Shown: one piece after another, positions 1 to 8,641 of the stretch
How positions within the stretch are numbered: position 1 is the stretch's first letter
Layout: each line of letters opens with the position of its first letter
Translations under genes and position numbers: made by a program
Assembly (NCBI RefSeq): GCF_963678835.1
Contig: NZ_OY787470.1
Span: 496,001 to 560,000, forward strand
DNA from: an uncultured Desulfuromonas sp.
Lineage (GTDB): Bacteria > Desulfobacterota > Desulfuromonadia > Desulfuromonadales > Desulfuromonadaceae
Direction: 5' to 3'
DNA length: 64,000 bases
The notes under the pieces: generated by a model
Told to the model about the DNA's origin: nothing
The model's database searches: none
Seen by the model: only the letters and a program-made list of their open reading frames with translations

Positions 1-1
1 G

Positions 2-1237
2 CGCAGTGACTCACCGGATCTGGTGTTTCTCGATATTCAGCTGCCGGGCATTGACGGAATTGAAACCCTGGAAAAGATCAAAGAGATCGACAGCGATATC
101 AGTGTGATCATGATCACCGCTCTCGGTGTTCTTGAAACAGCGGTTAAAGCTATGCAGCTCGGTGCCTACGATTATATCAACAAACCGTTTAACCTCGATG
201 AACTGTCGGTGGTTTTACGTAAGGCCCTGGAAACCCAGGCGCTGAAAAAAGAGGTGGAACATCTGCGTACCGAAAAGAAACGGACGCAGAGTTCTTCACG
301 GATTGTTGCTGAAAGCAGTCACATGAAAAATGTGCTGGACATGGTGTCCAAGATCGCCCAGAGCGATGCGGCCACGGTGCTGGTACAAGGCGAGAGCGGT
401 ACCGGCAAAGAACTGGTGGCGCGTGCCCTGCATTACGACAGCCCACGCAGTGAGCTGCCGTTTATGGCCATCAACTGTGCTGCCGTGCCGGAAACCCTGC
501 TGGAAAGTGAGTTGATGGGCCATGAAAAAGGCTCGTTTACCGACGCCAAAAACCAGAAAAAGGGCCTGTTTGAACTGGCCAACGGCGGCACGGTGTTTCT
601 CGATGAGATCGGCGACATGCCTCTGGGTACCCAAGCTAAATTGCTGCGTGTTCTTGAAGAGCGCTCATTCCGGCGTATCGGCGGCACCAAGGATATTCAT
701 GTTGATGTGCGTATCGTCGCAGCGACCAACAAGGAGCTGCTCAAGGCGATTGATGAAGGCACCTTCCGCAAGGACCTCTACTATCGTATTCAGGTGATTC
801 CCATCTATCTGCCACCGTTGCGTGAGCGGCCGGACGATATTTTGTCTTTGGCCCATCATTTTGTTCAGCATTTCAATGCTGAATTCGGCAAAAACGTTAC
901 GGGATTCTCCAACTCTGCCGAGCGGTATCTGCTCGAATATGATTGGCCCGGCAACATTCGTGAATTGCGCAATGTCATTGAACGGGCGATCATTCTCGAA
1001 AGTGGTGACACCTTGAAACTGGAGTTGTTGCCACGCGAGATGCTCAGTCAGACCCCGGCGGCGTCCAACGGCAATTTTCAGCTGCCGCCTGAGGGAATTG
1101 ATATCGAGGTGGTGGAAAAACAACTGATCCAGCAGGCTTTGGCCTTGAGCAATGGCAATCAATCCCAGGCCGCACGGAAACTTCACCTCGGCATTGACGC
1201 ATTTCGCTATCGGATGAAGAAGTTTGGTTTGTTGTAA
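2..1237 (+). CDS. Sigma-54-dependent response regulator (NtrC family), 5' end outside window
   Basis: Partial gene; the reading frame is open from base 2. The first residues are the end of receiver strand 3 with the likely phospho-acceptor Asp (VFLDIQLPG), and the rest of the receiver follows (K of NKPF near residue 60). The AAA+ sigma-54 activator domain has Walker A GESGTGKE, Walker B VFLDEIGD and arginine-finger region LRERPDD. The sigma-54 contact loop reads GSFTDA rather than the textbook GAFTGA. The C-terminus is a Fis-type HTH (NQSQAARKLHLGIDAFRYRMK). By family it activates sigma-54 promoters when phosphorylated by a partner histidine kinase, probably encoded just upstream of the window. 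The target is unknown. Confidence 0.93.
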   Translation, partial: RSDSPDLVFLDIQLPGIDGIETLEKIKEIDSDISVIMITALGVLETAVKAMQLGAYDYINKPFNLDELSVVLRKALETQALKKEVEHLRTEKKRTQSSSRIVAESSHMKNVLDMVSKIAQSDAATVLVQGESGTGKELVARALHYDSPRSELPFMAINCAAVPETLLESELMGHEKGSFTDAKNQKKGLFELANGGTVFLDEIGDMPLGTQAKLLRVLEERSFRRIGGTKDIHVDVRIVAATNKELLKAIDEGTFRKDLYYRIQVIPIYLPPLRERPDDILSLAHHFVQHFNAEFGKNVTGFSNSAERYLLEYDWPGNIRELRNVIERAIILESGDTLKLELLPREMLSQTPAASNGNFQLPPEGIDIEVVEKQLIQQALALSNGNQSQAARKLHLGIDAFRYRMKKFGLL

Positions 1238-1262
1238 TTTTTTCTGACAGTGTCTTTTTTTA

Positions 1263-1287
1263 GTAAGGCCCGCACTGCGGGCCTTAC
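1263..1287. terminator. Perfect inverted repeat between regulator and polA (possible terminator)
   Basis: A 12-bp arm (GTAAGGCCCGCA) and its complement are separated by one base. A T-run lies upstream, but no clear T-run follows on the + strand, so termination efficiency is uncertain. It could instead stop antisense or serve as mRNA 3' protection. Confidence 0.45.
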
Positions 1288-1305
1288 TGTTCTTCAGAGG
1301 TTTTC

Positions 1306-3981
1306 ATGTCTTCAGCTCCCCGCCTGTTTCTCATTGACGGATCGTCCTATATCTATCGTGCCTATTATGCCATTCGCCATCTGTCCACATCGCAAGGCAT
1401 GGCGTGCAATGCGGTGTTTGGGTTTACCAAGATGCTGCTCAAGGTCGTGCGTGATCACAACCCGGATCAACTGGCGGTGATCTTTGATGCAAAAGGGCCG
1501 ACTTTTCGTAAAGAGATCTACTCTGAATACAAAGCCAACCGCAGCAAAATGCCTGAGGATCTGGTGCCTCAGATCCCCCTGATCAAGGCGGTGGTGGCGG
1601 CGTTTAACATTCCGGCGTTGGAAATGAACGGTTTTGAGGCCGATGACATCATTGCCACGTTGGCTCGGCAGAAATCGGCGGCAGGTATGGATGTGACCGT
1701 GGTCACCGGGGACAAAGACCTGATGCAGGTTGTTTCCGACAAGGTGTGCCTGCTCGATACCATGAAGGATAAACAATCCGGGTTGGCCGAAGTCGCCGAA
1801 CGATTTGGTGGCACCCCGGACAAGGTGATTGAAGTGCAGGCGTTGGCCGGCGATAGCTCAGACAATGTGCCGGGGGTGCCGGGAATTGGCGAAAAGACCG
1901 CCAAAGCTCTGATTGAAGAGTTTGGCGATGTTGAAAACCTGCTCGCCCATGTGGATCAGGTCAAAGGGAAAAAACGTCAGGAGAACTTGCGCGAGTTTGC
2001 TGATCAGGCGCGCCTGTCACGTCAATTGGTGACGCTGGTGGACGATATGGACCTGAGCGGTTTGCCCGCTGATTTTGCACGTTGTGAGCCGGACCGCGAG
2101 GCTTTGTCGGAATTGTTTAAGACGTTGGAGTTCCAGCAACTCTATGACGAGTTTGCTGTCGCCGAGTCCCATGAGCAGGTCGAAGGCGATTATGTGTGTG
2201 TCACCGAAATGGCTGAGCTGGATGCCATGGTGGCGGCGTTGCGCCAAGCTGCGGTAGTCAGTGTTGATACCGAGACCACCTCACTCAATCCGATGCTGGC
2301 CGAGGTGGTGGGATTCTGTTTTGCGGTTGAACCGGGCCATGGCTGGTATGTGCCGGTCGGACACTGTGGCGGCGGCGCCGAAGAGCAACTGCCTCGCGAC
2401 GAGGTGGTGGCACAGGTGCAACCGCTTCTCGAGGACGCGAGCTTAGCCAAAGTGGGGCAGAACCTCAAATACGATGCGCTGGTGTTGCGGCGTGCCGGGA
2501 TTGAACTGCGCGGTGTGGTGGCCGATACCATGCTGCAATCGTACCTGCTCTATCCGGCGTCGCGTTCCCATGGTCTCGATGCGCTGGCAGCCGATCATCT
2601 CGGCTACAAGATGATCAGTTACAGTGAGGTGGCCGGTACCGGCAAAAAACAGATCGGTTTCGATGAGGTGGCTCTTGATGTGGCCACCCGCTATGCGGCC
2701 GAAGATGCTGATATCACCCTGCAACTTTATCAGCGCTTCGATGCCGCGCTTGACGGTGCCCTGCGGGAACTGTTCGAAACCGTTGAGATGCCGTTGTTGC
2801 AGGTGTTGATCGACATGGAATGGTGGGGCGTACGTGTTGACCGTGAGCGGCTGGATGCGTTGAGTGCCGGATTCAGTGCTTCGATTGACCAGCTCGAACA
2901 GCAGATTTATGAACAGGCTGGCGAAGAGTTTAACATCAACTCAACCAAGCAGCTCGGTGTAATTCTATTTGAAAAACTCGACCTGCCGCATGGCAAGAAA
3001 ACCAAGACCGGCTGGTCCACAGCCGTAGATGTGTTAAAAAATCTCGCCGACAAGCATGATATTGTCGCCCTGATTTTGCAATATCGCTCGCTGGCGAAGC
3101 TGAAAGGCACCTATACCGATGCGTTGCCGTTGCTGATTCATCCCGATACCGAGCGGATTCACACCTCATTTAATCAGGCTGTCACCGCGACGGGACGACT
3201 GTCGTCGAGCGACCCTAATCTGCAGAATATCCCCATTCGCAGTGAAGAGGGTCGGGCGATTCGTGAAGCCTTTGTCCCGGATGCCGGACAGGTGTTGCTG
3301 GCTGCCGACTACTCACAGATTGAATTGCGGGTCATGGCGCACATGGCCGATGAGCCGACTCTGCAGGAGAGTTTTCGCCAGGGAGAGGATATCCATCAAC
3401 GCACTGCCAGTGAAATTTTCAGTGTTTTTCCCGACATGGTCGACAGTGAGATGCGCCGCCGCGCCAAAACCATCAATTTTGGGGTCCTGTACGGCATGGG
3501 CGCATTCAGCCTGGCCAAGGACCTGGGCATCTCCAATAAAGAAGCGAAGCAATATATTGACCATTATTTCGAACGCTACCCGGCAGTGCTGGAGTTTATT
3601 GAGCAGCAAAAACAATTCGGTCGCGAGCATCTCTATGTCGAGACCTTGTTAGGGCGCCGTTGTGCGGTGAGCGACATCAACAGCAAGAACGGCCAGGTGC
3701 GCAGTTATGCCGAACGCAATGCCGTCAACTACCCGGTGCAGGGCTCCGCTGCCGACATTATCAAGGTGGCCATGGTGCGCATTCACCAGCGTCTTCAGGA
3801 GCAGCACCTCAGAGCCCGTATGGTGTTACAGGTCCATGATGAACTGGTGTTTGATGTTCCCAAAGACGAAGTGGATGATGTTGTCGCTCTGGTGGTTCAA
3901 GAGATGGAGCAGGCTGTGGAACTACGCGTCCCCTTGGAGGTGTCGTTGGGCCGGGGTGAAAATTGGCGTGAAGCGCATTAG
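1306..3981 (+). CDS. polA: DNA polymerase I
   Basis: An 891-aa family A polymerase for repair and Okazaki primer removal. The N-terminal 5'-nuclease (about residues 1-290) has LFLIDGSSYIYRAYYA, VVTGDKDLMQVV and the GDSSDNVPGVPGIGEKTA helix-hairpin-helix. The 3'-5' exonuclease looks active: DTETT near residue 321, VGQNLKYD, and YAAEDAD. Polymerase motif A is LAADYSQIELR, motif B is RRRAKTINFGVLYGMG and motif C is VHDELVF. All three activities therefore appear intact, as in E. coli. The start lies 8-9 nt after AGAGG. It is probably a single-gene transcript: no close downstream gene follows on the + strand for about 150 bp. Confidence 0.98.
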   Translation: MSSAPRLFLIDGSSYIYRAYYAIRHLSTSQGMACNAVFGFTKMLLKVVRDHNPDQLAVIFDAKGPTFRKEIYSEYKANRSKMPEDLVPQIPLIKAVVAAFNIPALEMNGFEADDIIATLARQKSAAGMDVTVVTGDKDLMQVVSDKVCLLDTMKDKQSGLAEVAERFGGTPDKVIEVQALAGDSSDNVPGVPGIGEKTAKALIEEFGDVENLLAHVDQVKGKKRQENLREFADQARLSRQLVTLVDDMDLSGLPADFARCEPDREALSELFKTLEFQQLYDEFAVAESHEQVEGDYVCVTEMAELDAMVAALRQAAVVSVDTETTSLNPMLAEVVGFCFAVEPGHGWYVPVGHCGGGAEEQLPRDEVVAQVQPLLEDASLAKVGQNLKYDALVLRRAGIELRGVVADTMLQSYLLYPASRSHGLDALAADHLGYKMISYSEVAGTGKKQIGFDEVALDVATRYAAEDADITLQLYQRFDAALDGALRELFETVEMPLLQVLIDMEWWGVRVDRERLDALSAGFSASIDQLEQQIYEQAGEEFNINSTKQLGVILFEKLDLPHGKKTKTGWSTAVDVLKNLADKHDIVALILQYRSLAKLKGTYTDALPLLIHPDTERIHTSFNQAVTATGRLSSSDPNLQNIPIRSEEGRAIREAFVPDAGQVLLAADYSQIELRVMAHMADEPTLQESFRQGEDIHQRTASEIFSVFPDMVDSEMRRRAKTINFGVLYGMGAFSLAKDLGISNKEAKQYIDHYFERYPAVLEFIEQQKQFGREHLYVETLLGRRCAVSDINSKNGQVRSYAERNAVNYPVQGSAADIIKVAMVRIHQRLQEQHLRARMVLQVHDELVFDVPKDEVDDVVALVVQEMEQAVELRVPLEVSLGRGENWREAH

Positions 3982-4129
3982 GCACGATCATGGATTGGAC
4001 GGGGTCTCATCTTGGTATGATAAAAATGACCTGATATGTTTGTTTTAACAAGGGGTTGAATTTACGGCATATCAGTTATACTATCGCAGATATCTGATGG
4101 TAATGGCGATGCCATAGAGGAGGCAGAGT

Positions 4130-4996
4130 ATGATTAAGGAAATCGGGTTTATCGGGTTGGGAACTGTGGGCAAGTCCATGGCCACCAATCTTCTTAAGGG
4201 GAATTATAATCTCACTGTTTTTGATCACCGCACAGAGGCCGTCGATGAATTGGTAGCCAAGGGCGCAAAAGCAGCATCAACAACACTGGATGCGGTCAAA
4301 GAGAAAGATTTGGTGATGACGGTTCTTCCTGATGAGGAAGAACTCAAGCAGGCCCTCTCGGCTGCTGGCAGCTTTCTCGAAGGTATTGCCCCGGGAACAA
4401 TTTTGTGTGATCTGGGGACTCATTCCCTAGAAGTCACCATGGAAGTGTCGAAAAAGGCTGCTCAAAACAAGATCATGTTTCTTGATGCTCCGGTCTGGGG
4501 AACCAAAGAGCATGCTGCTCACGGCCTGTTGACCATTTTGGTCGGCGGCGACAACTCAGTGGTGAGCCGCTGTCGCGAAGTGCTGTCCCACGTTGGTCTG
4601 AATATTCTTCATGTCGGCGATGTTGGTGATGCCACCAAGATGAAATTTGTCGTCACCCTGATGCAGTCACAATTGATGGAAGCGTTAGCGGAAAGTCTGG
4701 TATTGGGTGACCGCCTAGGTTTCACCAACGATCAGATCCTCGAAGTGCTTGACGCCGGTGGCGTTGCTTCACCGTTGCTGCACAAGAAAGGCCGCTCCGT
4801 GGCTCGTGGCGACTTCAGCCGTAATCTGGCACTCAAATATGTCCATGCCGGTCTGTGCAAAGTCAAGGAAGCAGCGGATATTACCGGTGCCCGGCTGCCG
4901 GGGATGGAAGCGGTTCTTGATCTGTACACCGAAGCCATGGAAGATGGTCGTGGTGAGGAAGATTTTTCAGCGATTATCAAGGTGTTGCAGAAGTAA
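4130..4996 (+). CDS. NAD(P)-dependent beta-hydroxyacid dehydrogenase (HIBADH/GLYR family)
   Basis: A 288-aa protein with an N-terminal Rossmann fold (GFIGLGTVGKSMATNL) and an all-alpha C-terminal dimerisation domain typical of 3-hydroxyisobutyrate dehydrogenase, tartronate semialdehyde reductase and GLYR (glyoxylate/succinic semialdehyde reductase). The catalytic Lys is in TKMKFVVT. The Asn four residues on in GLYR enzymes appears to be Thr here, so specificity should not be assumed. Family members reduce small semialdehydes or oxidise beta-hydroxyacids in the cytosol. A strong Shine-Dalgarno (AGGAGGCAGAGT) precedes ATG. It stands alone and is followed by a hairpin terminator. Confidence 0.88.
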   Translation: MIKEIGFIGLGTVGKSMATNLLKGNYNLTVFDHRTEAVDELVAKGAKAASTTLDAVKEKDLVMTVLPDEEELKQALSAAGSFLEGIAPGTILCDLGTHSLEVTMEVSKKAAQNKIMFLDAPVWGTKEHAAHGLLTILVGGDNSVVSRCREVLSHVGLNILHVGDVGDATKMKFVVTLMQSQLMEALAESLVLGDRLGFTNDQILEVLDAGGVASPLLHKKGRSVARGDFSRNLALKYVHAGLCKVKEAADITGARLPGMEAVLDLYTEAMEDGRGEEDFSAIIKVLQK

Positions 4997-5022
4997 CATT
5001 GTTGCTGACAACGTAATTAAAA

Positions 5023-5050
5023 CAACGGGAGAGCTTTGGCTCTCCCGTTG
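5023..5050. terminator. Hairpin terminator after the dehydrogenase gene
   Basis: Perfect 12-bp stem (CAACGGGAGAGC) with a 4-nt loop, 26 bases after the stop codon at 4996. Only a weak T-rich tail (TCGTTTG) follows. Confidence 0.6.
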
Positions 5051-5086
5051 TCGTTTGTGTCATGTTTCTTATGAAAGGGGTCTGGG

Positions 5087-5803
5087 GTGCGTAAAACCAT
5101 TTCATTGATTGCTCTGTTCTGCTTTATTTTGCTGCTGGTTACCAGTGTTGTGTTGTACATCATGCCGCATGGCCGTGTCGCTTACTGGGCCAACTGGCAC
5201 TTGTTCGGCCTGCCCAAAACCACCTGGGATGAATTGCATATTACGCTTGGGGCTTTGTTCGTTGTCGTCGGCGTCTGGCACACGGTTCTCAATTGGTCGG
5301 CGATTGTCAGTTATCTGAAGCGTAGCCGAGAGGGGATTCGCTCCAAAGCTGGTGTGATGGCGGTGCTGATCACTCTTGTTGTTGTAGTGGGCACTTTTCT
5401 GCATCTGCCGCCGATGAGCTGGTTGCTCGATCTCAATACCTTTGTCAAAAATCAGGCCAGTGCAACCTATGGTGAGCCACCCTATGGTCATGCTGAATTG
5501 TCCTCGTTGGCCATGCTGATCCGCAATACCGGCCTTGATGTCCGCGCGGTCGAAAAGCAGTTGGCGCAAAAGAACATTGTGATTCAATCGTTGGAACAGC
5601 CGGTTTTACAAATTGCCGAGAACAACGGTTTGACGCCGCAGCAACTGTTTATCCTGATGCAGCCGGAGCTGATGGAGGGGCAATTTCCCGCAATGCCGAA
5701 ACTGCCACCATCCGGCTTGGGCGCAAAAGCCTGCAATCAATTTGTAACAGCTATGGACTTGATTGTGTCGCGTTGGTTGAGGCGCTCAAAAAACAGGGCT
5801 TAG
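5087..5803 (+). CDS. DUF4405-type membrane protein, frameshifted near its 3' end
   Basis: GTG start after AAGGGGTCTGGG; 238 aa as read. Three membrane helices (about residues 6-28, 44-66, 85-107) carry His residues (DELHITLG, WHTVLNW), as in DUF4405, which resembles a cytochrome b fold. A soluble tail follows. The ORF ends early: from TTT at 5741-5743 the -1 frame stays open to a TAG at 5896-5898. That frame encodes GLDCVALVEALKKQGLEA and a segment ending NPMAVYELIYAFSQ, which resembles the protein's own earlier tail repeat (GLDVRAVEKQL ... LTPQQLFILM). The natural gene is therefore probably 5087-5898, with one T missing or misread. Function unknown; a heme or electron-transfer role is only a guess. 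Confidence 0.8.
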   Translation: MRKTISLIALFCFILLLVTSVVLYIMPHGRVAYWANWHLFGLPKTTWDELHITLGALFVVVGVWHTVLNWSAIVSYLKRSREGIRSKAGVMAVLITLVVVVGTFLHLPPMSWLLDLNTFVKNQASATYGEPPYGHAELSSLAMLIRNTGLDVRAVEKQLAQKNIVIQSLEQPVLQIAENNGLTPQQLFILMQPELMEGQFPAMPKLPPSGLGAKACNQFVTAMDLIVSRWLRRSKNRA

Positions 5804-5929
5804 AGGCTTCTTCAGAGATGACGGTTAAGGACGTGGCAGCTTCTCAGGGAATGAATCCGATGGCTGTGTATGAGCTGATTTATGCGTTTAGTCAGTAGTG
5901 TTATGGATCACTCTTTGTGATGACCATCA

Positions 5930-8525
5930 TCACAGAGACGCTCCTTGCGTTTGGTGCTGCTGACCGGGAGAACGGCTGCTCAATAACACACGACTGCAGG
6001 GCGGGCACCGTCCCGCCCGCTTGATCGGTGCCACACCAGAGATAGAGCGCGACTGAAGATTGTTATCACCGTTTTACGCCAAAGATGATGAGTTGCACGA
6101 TTCGCCGACCTAAAGGGCGGCGAGCCGAATCTGTAAAGCATCACGGAAACAGACACAGTGTCGGTTGATCCAGGTTCTGGAGGTGTTCAAGCTGGTTTTT
6201 GCATCCTTTTGAGCGGCCAGTCAAAAGGATGTCGGCTGCCGGGACGAAACCCGGCGGTTTTGACTTTGACCTTGAGCTTCAGTGGTTCGTCATCCGAAAC
6301 TGATTGCTCTGGCGAACCTCATCCGTTCGCGAAGGTGGTACCCACGTGACGCGGGCTTCCGCGCCCGCCCGTCGGGGTACTTTTGCGTCGACAAAAGTAC
6401 CGCAAAATCGACTCCCGTCATTGCACCCTGCGGGTTCCCTCACTCCATTCTCTTACATCGCAATGTCGGCAAAACTCGCTGACGCTCAAACAGGTTGCCG
6501 ACAACCATTGCGCTGACGTTCATTGCGTTCGGTGCTGCTGAACGGGAGGGCTTGGCTGCTAAATGACACTCTGCCGCAAGGGCGGGCACCGTCCCGCCCG
6601 TTTTATCGGTGCCACACCAGTGATAGAGCACGACTTAAAATTGTTATCAACATCTTACACCACAGGCGATGAGTTGCATGATTCGTCGACCTAAAGGGCG
6701 ACGAGCCGAATCTGTGAAGCATCACGGAAACAAACTCATTGTCGGTTAACCTGAGGTTCAGGAGGTGTTCAAGCCGGTTTTTGCATACTTTTGAGCGGCC
6801 AGTCAAAAGGATGTCGGCTGCCGGGACGAAACCCGGCGGTTTTGACTTTGACCTTGAGCTTCAGTGGTTCGTCATCCGAAACTGATTGCTCTGGCGAACC
6901 TCATCCGTTCGCGAAGGTGGTACCCACGTGACGCGGGCTTCCGCGCCCGCCCGTCGGGGTACTTTTGCGTCGACAAAAGTACCGCAAAATCGACTCCCGT
7001 CATTGCACCCTGCGGGTTCCCTCACTCCATTCTCTTACACCGCGATGTCGGCAAAACTCGCTACCGCTCAAACAGGTTGCCGACAACCATCGCGCTGACG
7101 TTCATTGCGTTCGGTGCTGCTGAACGGGAGGGCTTGGCTGCTCAATTACACTCTGCCGCAAGGGTGGGCACCGTCCCACCCGTTTGAGCGGAGCCACGGA
7201 AGAAATAGAGTGAGACGTAAAAGGTTATCAACGTTTACGCCACAGGCGATGAGTTGCACGATTCGTCGACCTAAAGGGCGACGAGCCGAATCCGTGAAGC
7301 ATCACGGAAACAAACTCATTGTCGGTTAACCTGAGGTTCAGGAGGTGTTCAAGCCGGTTTTTGCATCCTTTTGAGCGGCCAGTCAAAAGGATGTCGGCTG
7401 CCGGGACGAAACCCGGCGGTCTTGACTTTGACCTTCAGTGGTTCGGAATCCGAAACTGACCGCTCTGGCGAACTTCATCCGTTCGCGATGTTGGTACCCA
7501 CGTGACGCGGGCTTCCGCGCCCGCACGTCGGGGTACTTTTGCGTCGACAAAAGTACCGCAAAATCGACTCCCAAGGGGTTGTCATCAATCAGCCTTCACG
7601 GTGTTGTTGCGGATCTTTTTCACGTCAACAGCGTTATCGGTCGTCGCCATAGAACGACTATAGCTCCTCCCTCTGCCTTGCTGACGCAAAAAATCTCACG
7701 CAACACCTCTCGTTCCTCTGATCAATAACAACCCCATTGCGCCCTTACGGGTTCCCTCTCTGCGTTCACTAACACCGCGATGTCGGCAAAACTCGCCCAG
7801 TCGGCATCAGTCCTCAAACAGGTTACCGACGACCATCGCGCTGACCGTTCTCTTCGTTCGGCGCTGCTGAACGGGAGAGCTTAGCTGGTCAATGACAGAC
7901 GAACAAAGGGCGGGCACCGTCCCGCCCGTTTGAGCGGGGCCACACCAGTGATAGAGCGCGACTGAAGATTGTTATCACCGTTTTACGCCAAAGATGATGA
8001 GGTGCACGATTCGCCGACCTAAAGGGCGACGAGCCGAATCCGTGACGCATGCCGGAAACAGACTCAGTGTCGGTTGATCCAGGTTCAGGAGGTGTTCAAG
8101 CTGGTTTTTGCATCCTTTTGAGCGGCCAGTCAAAAGGATGTCGGCTGCCGGGACGAAACCCGGCGACCTTGACTTTGATCTTGACCTTCAGTGGTTCGTC
8201 ATCCGAAACGAATCGCACCGGTGAACATCATCCGTTCGCAATGGTGGTACCCACGTGACGCGGGCTTCTGCGCCCGTCGGCTCCCTTTTTCGTCGACAAA
8301 AGGGGAGCAAAATCGACTCCCGTCATGGGTTCCCTCACTCCATTCTCTTACATCGCAATGTCGGCAAAACCCGCCCAGTCGGCACCAGTCCTCAAACCGG
8401 TTGCCGACACCCCTCGCGCTGGCGCTCATTGCGTTCGGTGTTGCTGAACGGGAGGGGTTGGTTGCTAAATAACATACTACTGTAGAGTGGGCACCGTCCC
8501 ACTCGTTAGACAGGTGTCATGGGAG
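5930..8525. repeat. Tandem array of ~582-bp hairpin-rich repeat units (locus 1, forward orientation)
   Basis: No credible gene. The marker palindrome GGGCGGGCACCGTCCCGCCC or a close variant recurs at 5999, 6580, 7162, 7908 and 8485, spacings of 581, 582, 746 and 577. The long interval contains a 161-bp insertion (7575-7735). Each unit holds short palindromes in fixed order: the GC marker; GATTCG...CGAATC; ATCCTTTTGA/TCAAAAGGAT; GCCGGG/CCCGGC; GCGGGC/GCCCGC; and GTACTTTTG/CAAAAGTAC. Small ORFs here encode low-complexity peptides that change frame between copies. The family recurs at 16.55-18.55 kb, 53.0-53.6 kb and 62.75-64.0 kb. Confidence 0.9.
7575..7735 (+). mobile_element. 161-bp MITE-like element, copy 1
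   Basis: Inserted inside a ~582-bp repeat unit. Left end GGGGTTGTCATCAATCAG and the reverse complement of the right end (GGGGTTGTTATTGATCAG) form imperfect terminal inverted repeats of about 18 bp. The neighbouring units lack this segment: CGACTCCC runs almost directly into ATTGC. Other 161-bp copies lie at 17652-17812 and 62891-63051. There is no ORF, so movement would need an enzyme supplied in trans. Confidence 0.75.
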
Positions 8526-8583
8526 GCAAGCCGAATCTGTGACGTATAACAGAATTTAGGGCTAGACGCAGCGTTGAGTAAGA

Positions 8584-8618
8584 AAAAAGGGGAATGACAC
8601 ATGATGCCATCCCCCTTT
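8584..8618 (-). terminator. Rho-independent terminator of the TonB receptor gene
   Basis: On the minus strand an AAAGGGGGATG stem pairs with CATTCCCCTTT, followed by a T-rich run. It lies 24 bases beyond the stop codon at 8642. Confidence 0.75.
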
Positions 8619-8641
8619 GAATTATGGTGCTATCCCTGATC

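Noticed and set aside
1263..1287. Strong + strand terminator before polA
   Set aside because: Good stem but no T-tract after it on the + strand; listed only as a possible terminator.
5930..8525. Many small ORFs (60-107 aa) in the repeat blocks
   Set aside because: They recur in different frames in every copy, carry no RBS and mirror palindromes; the same DNA appears in four loci. Treated as non-coding.
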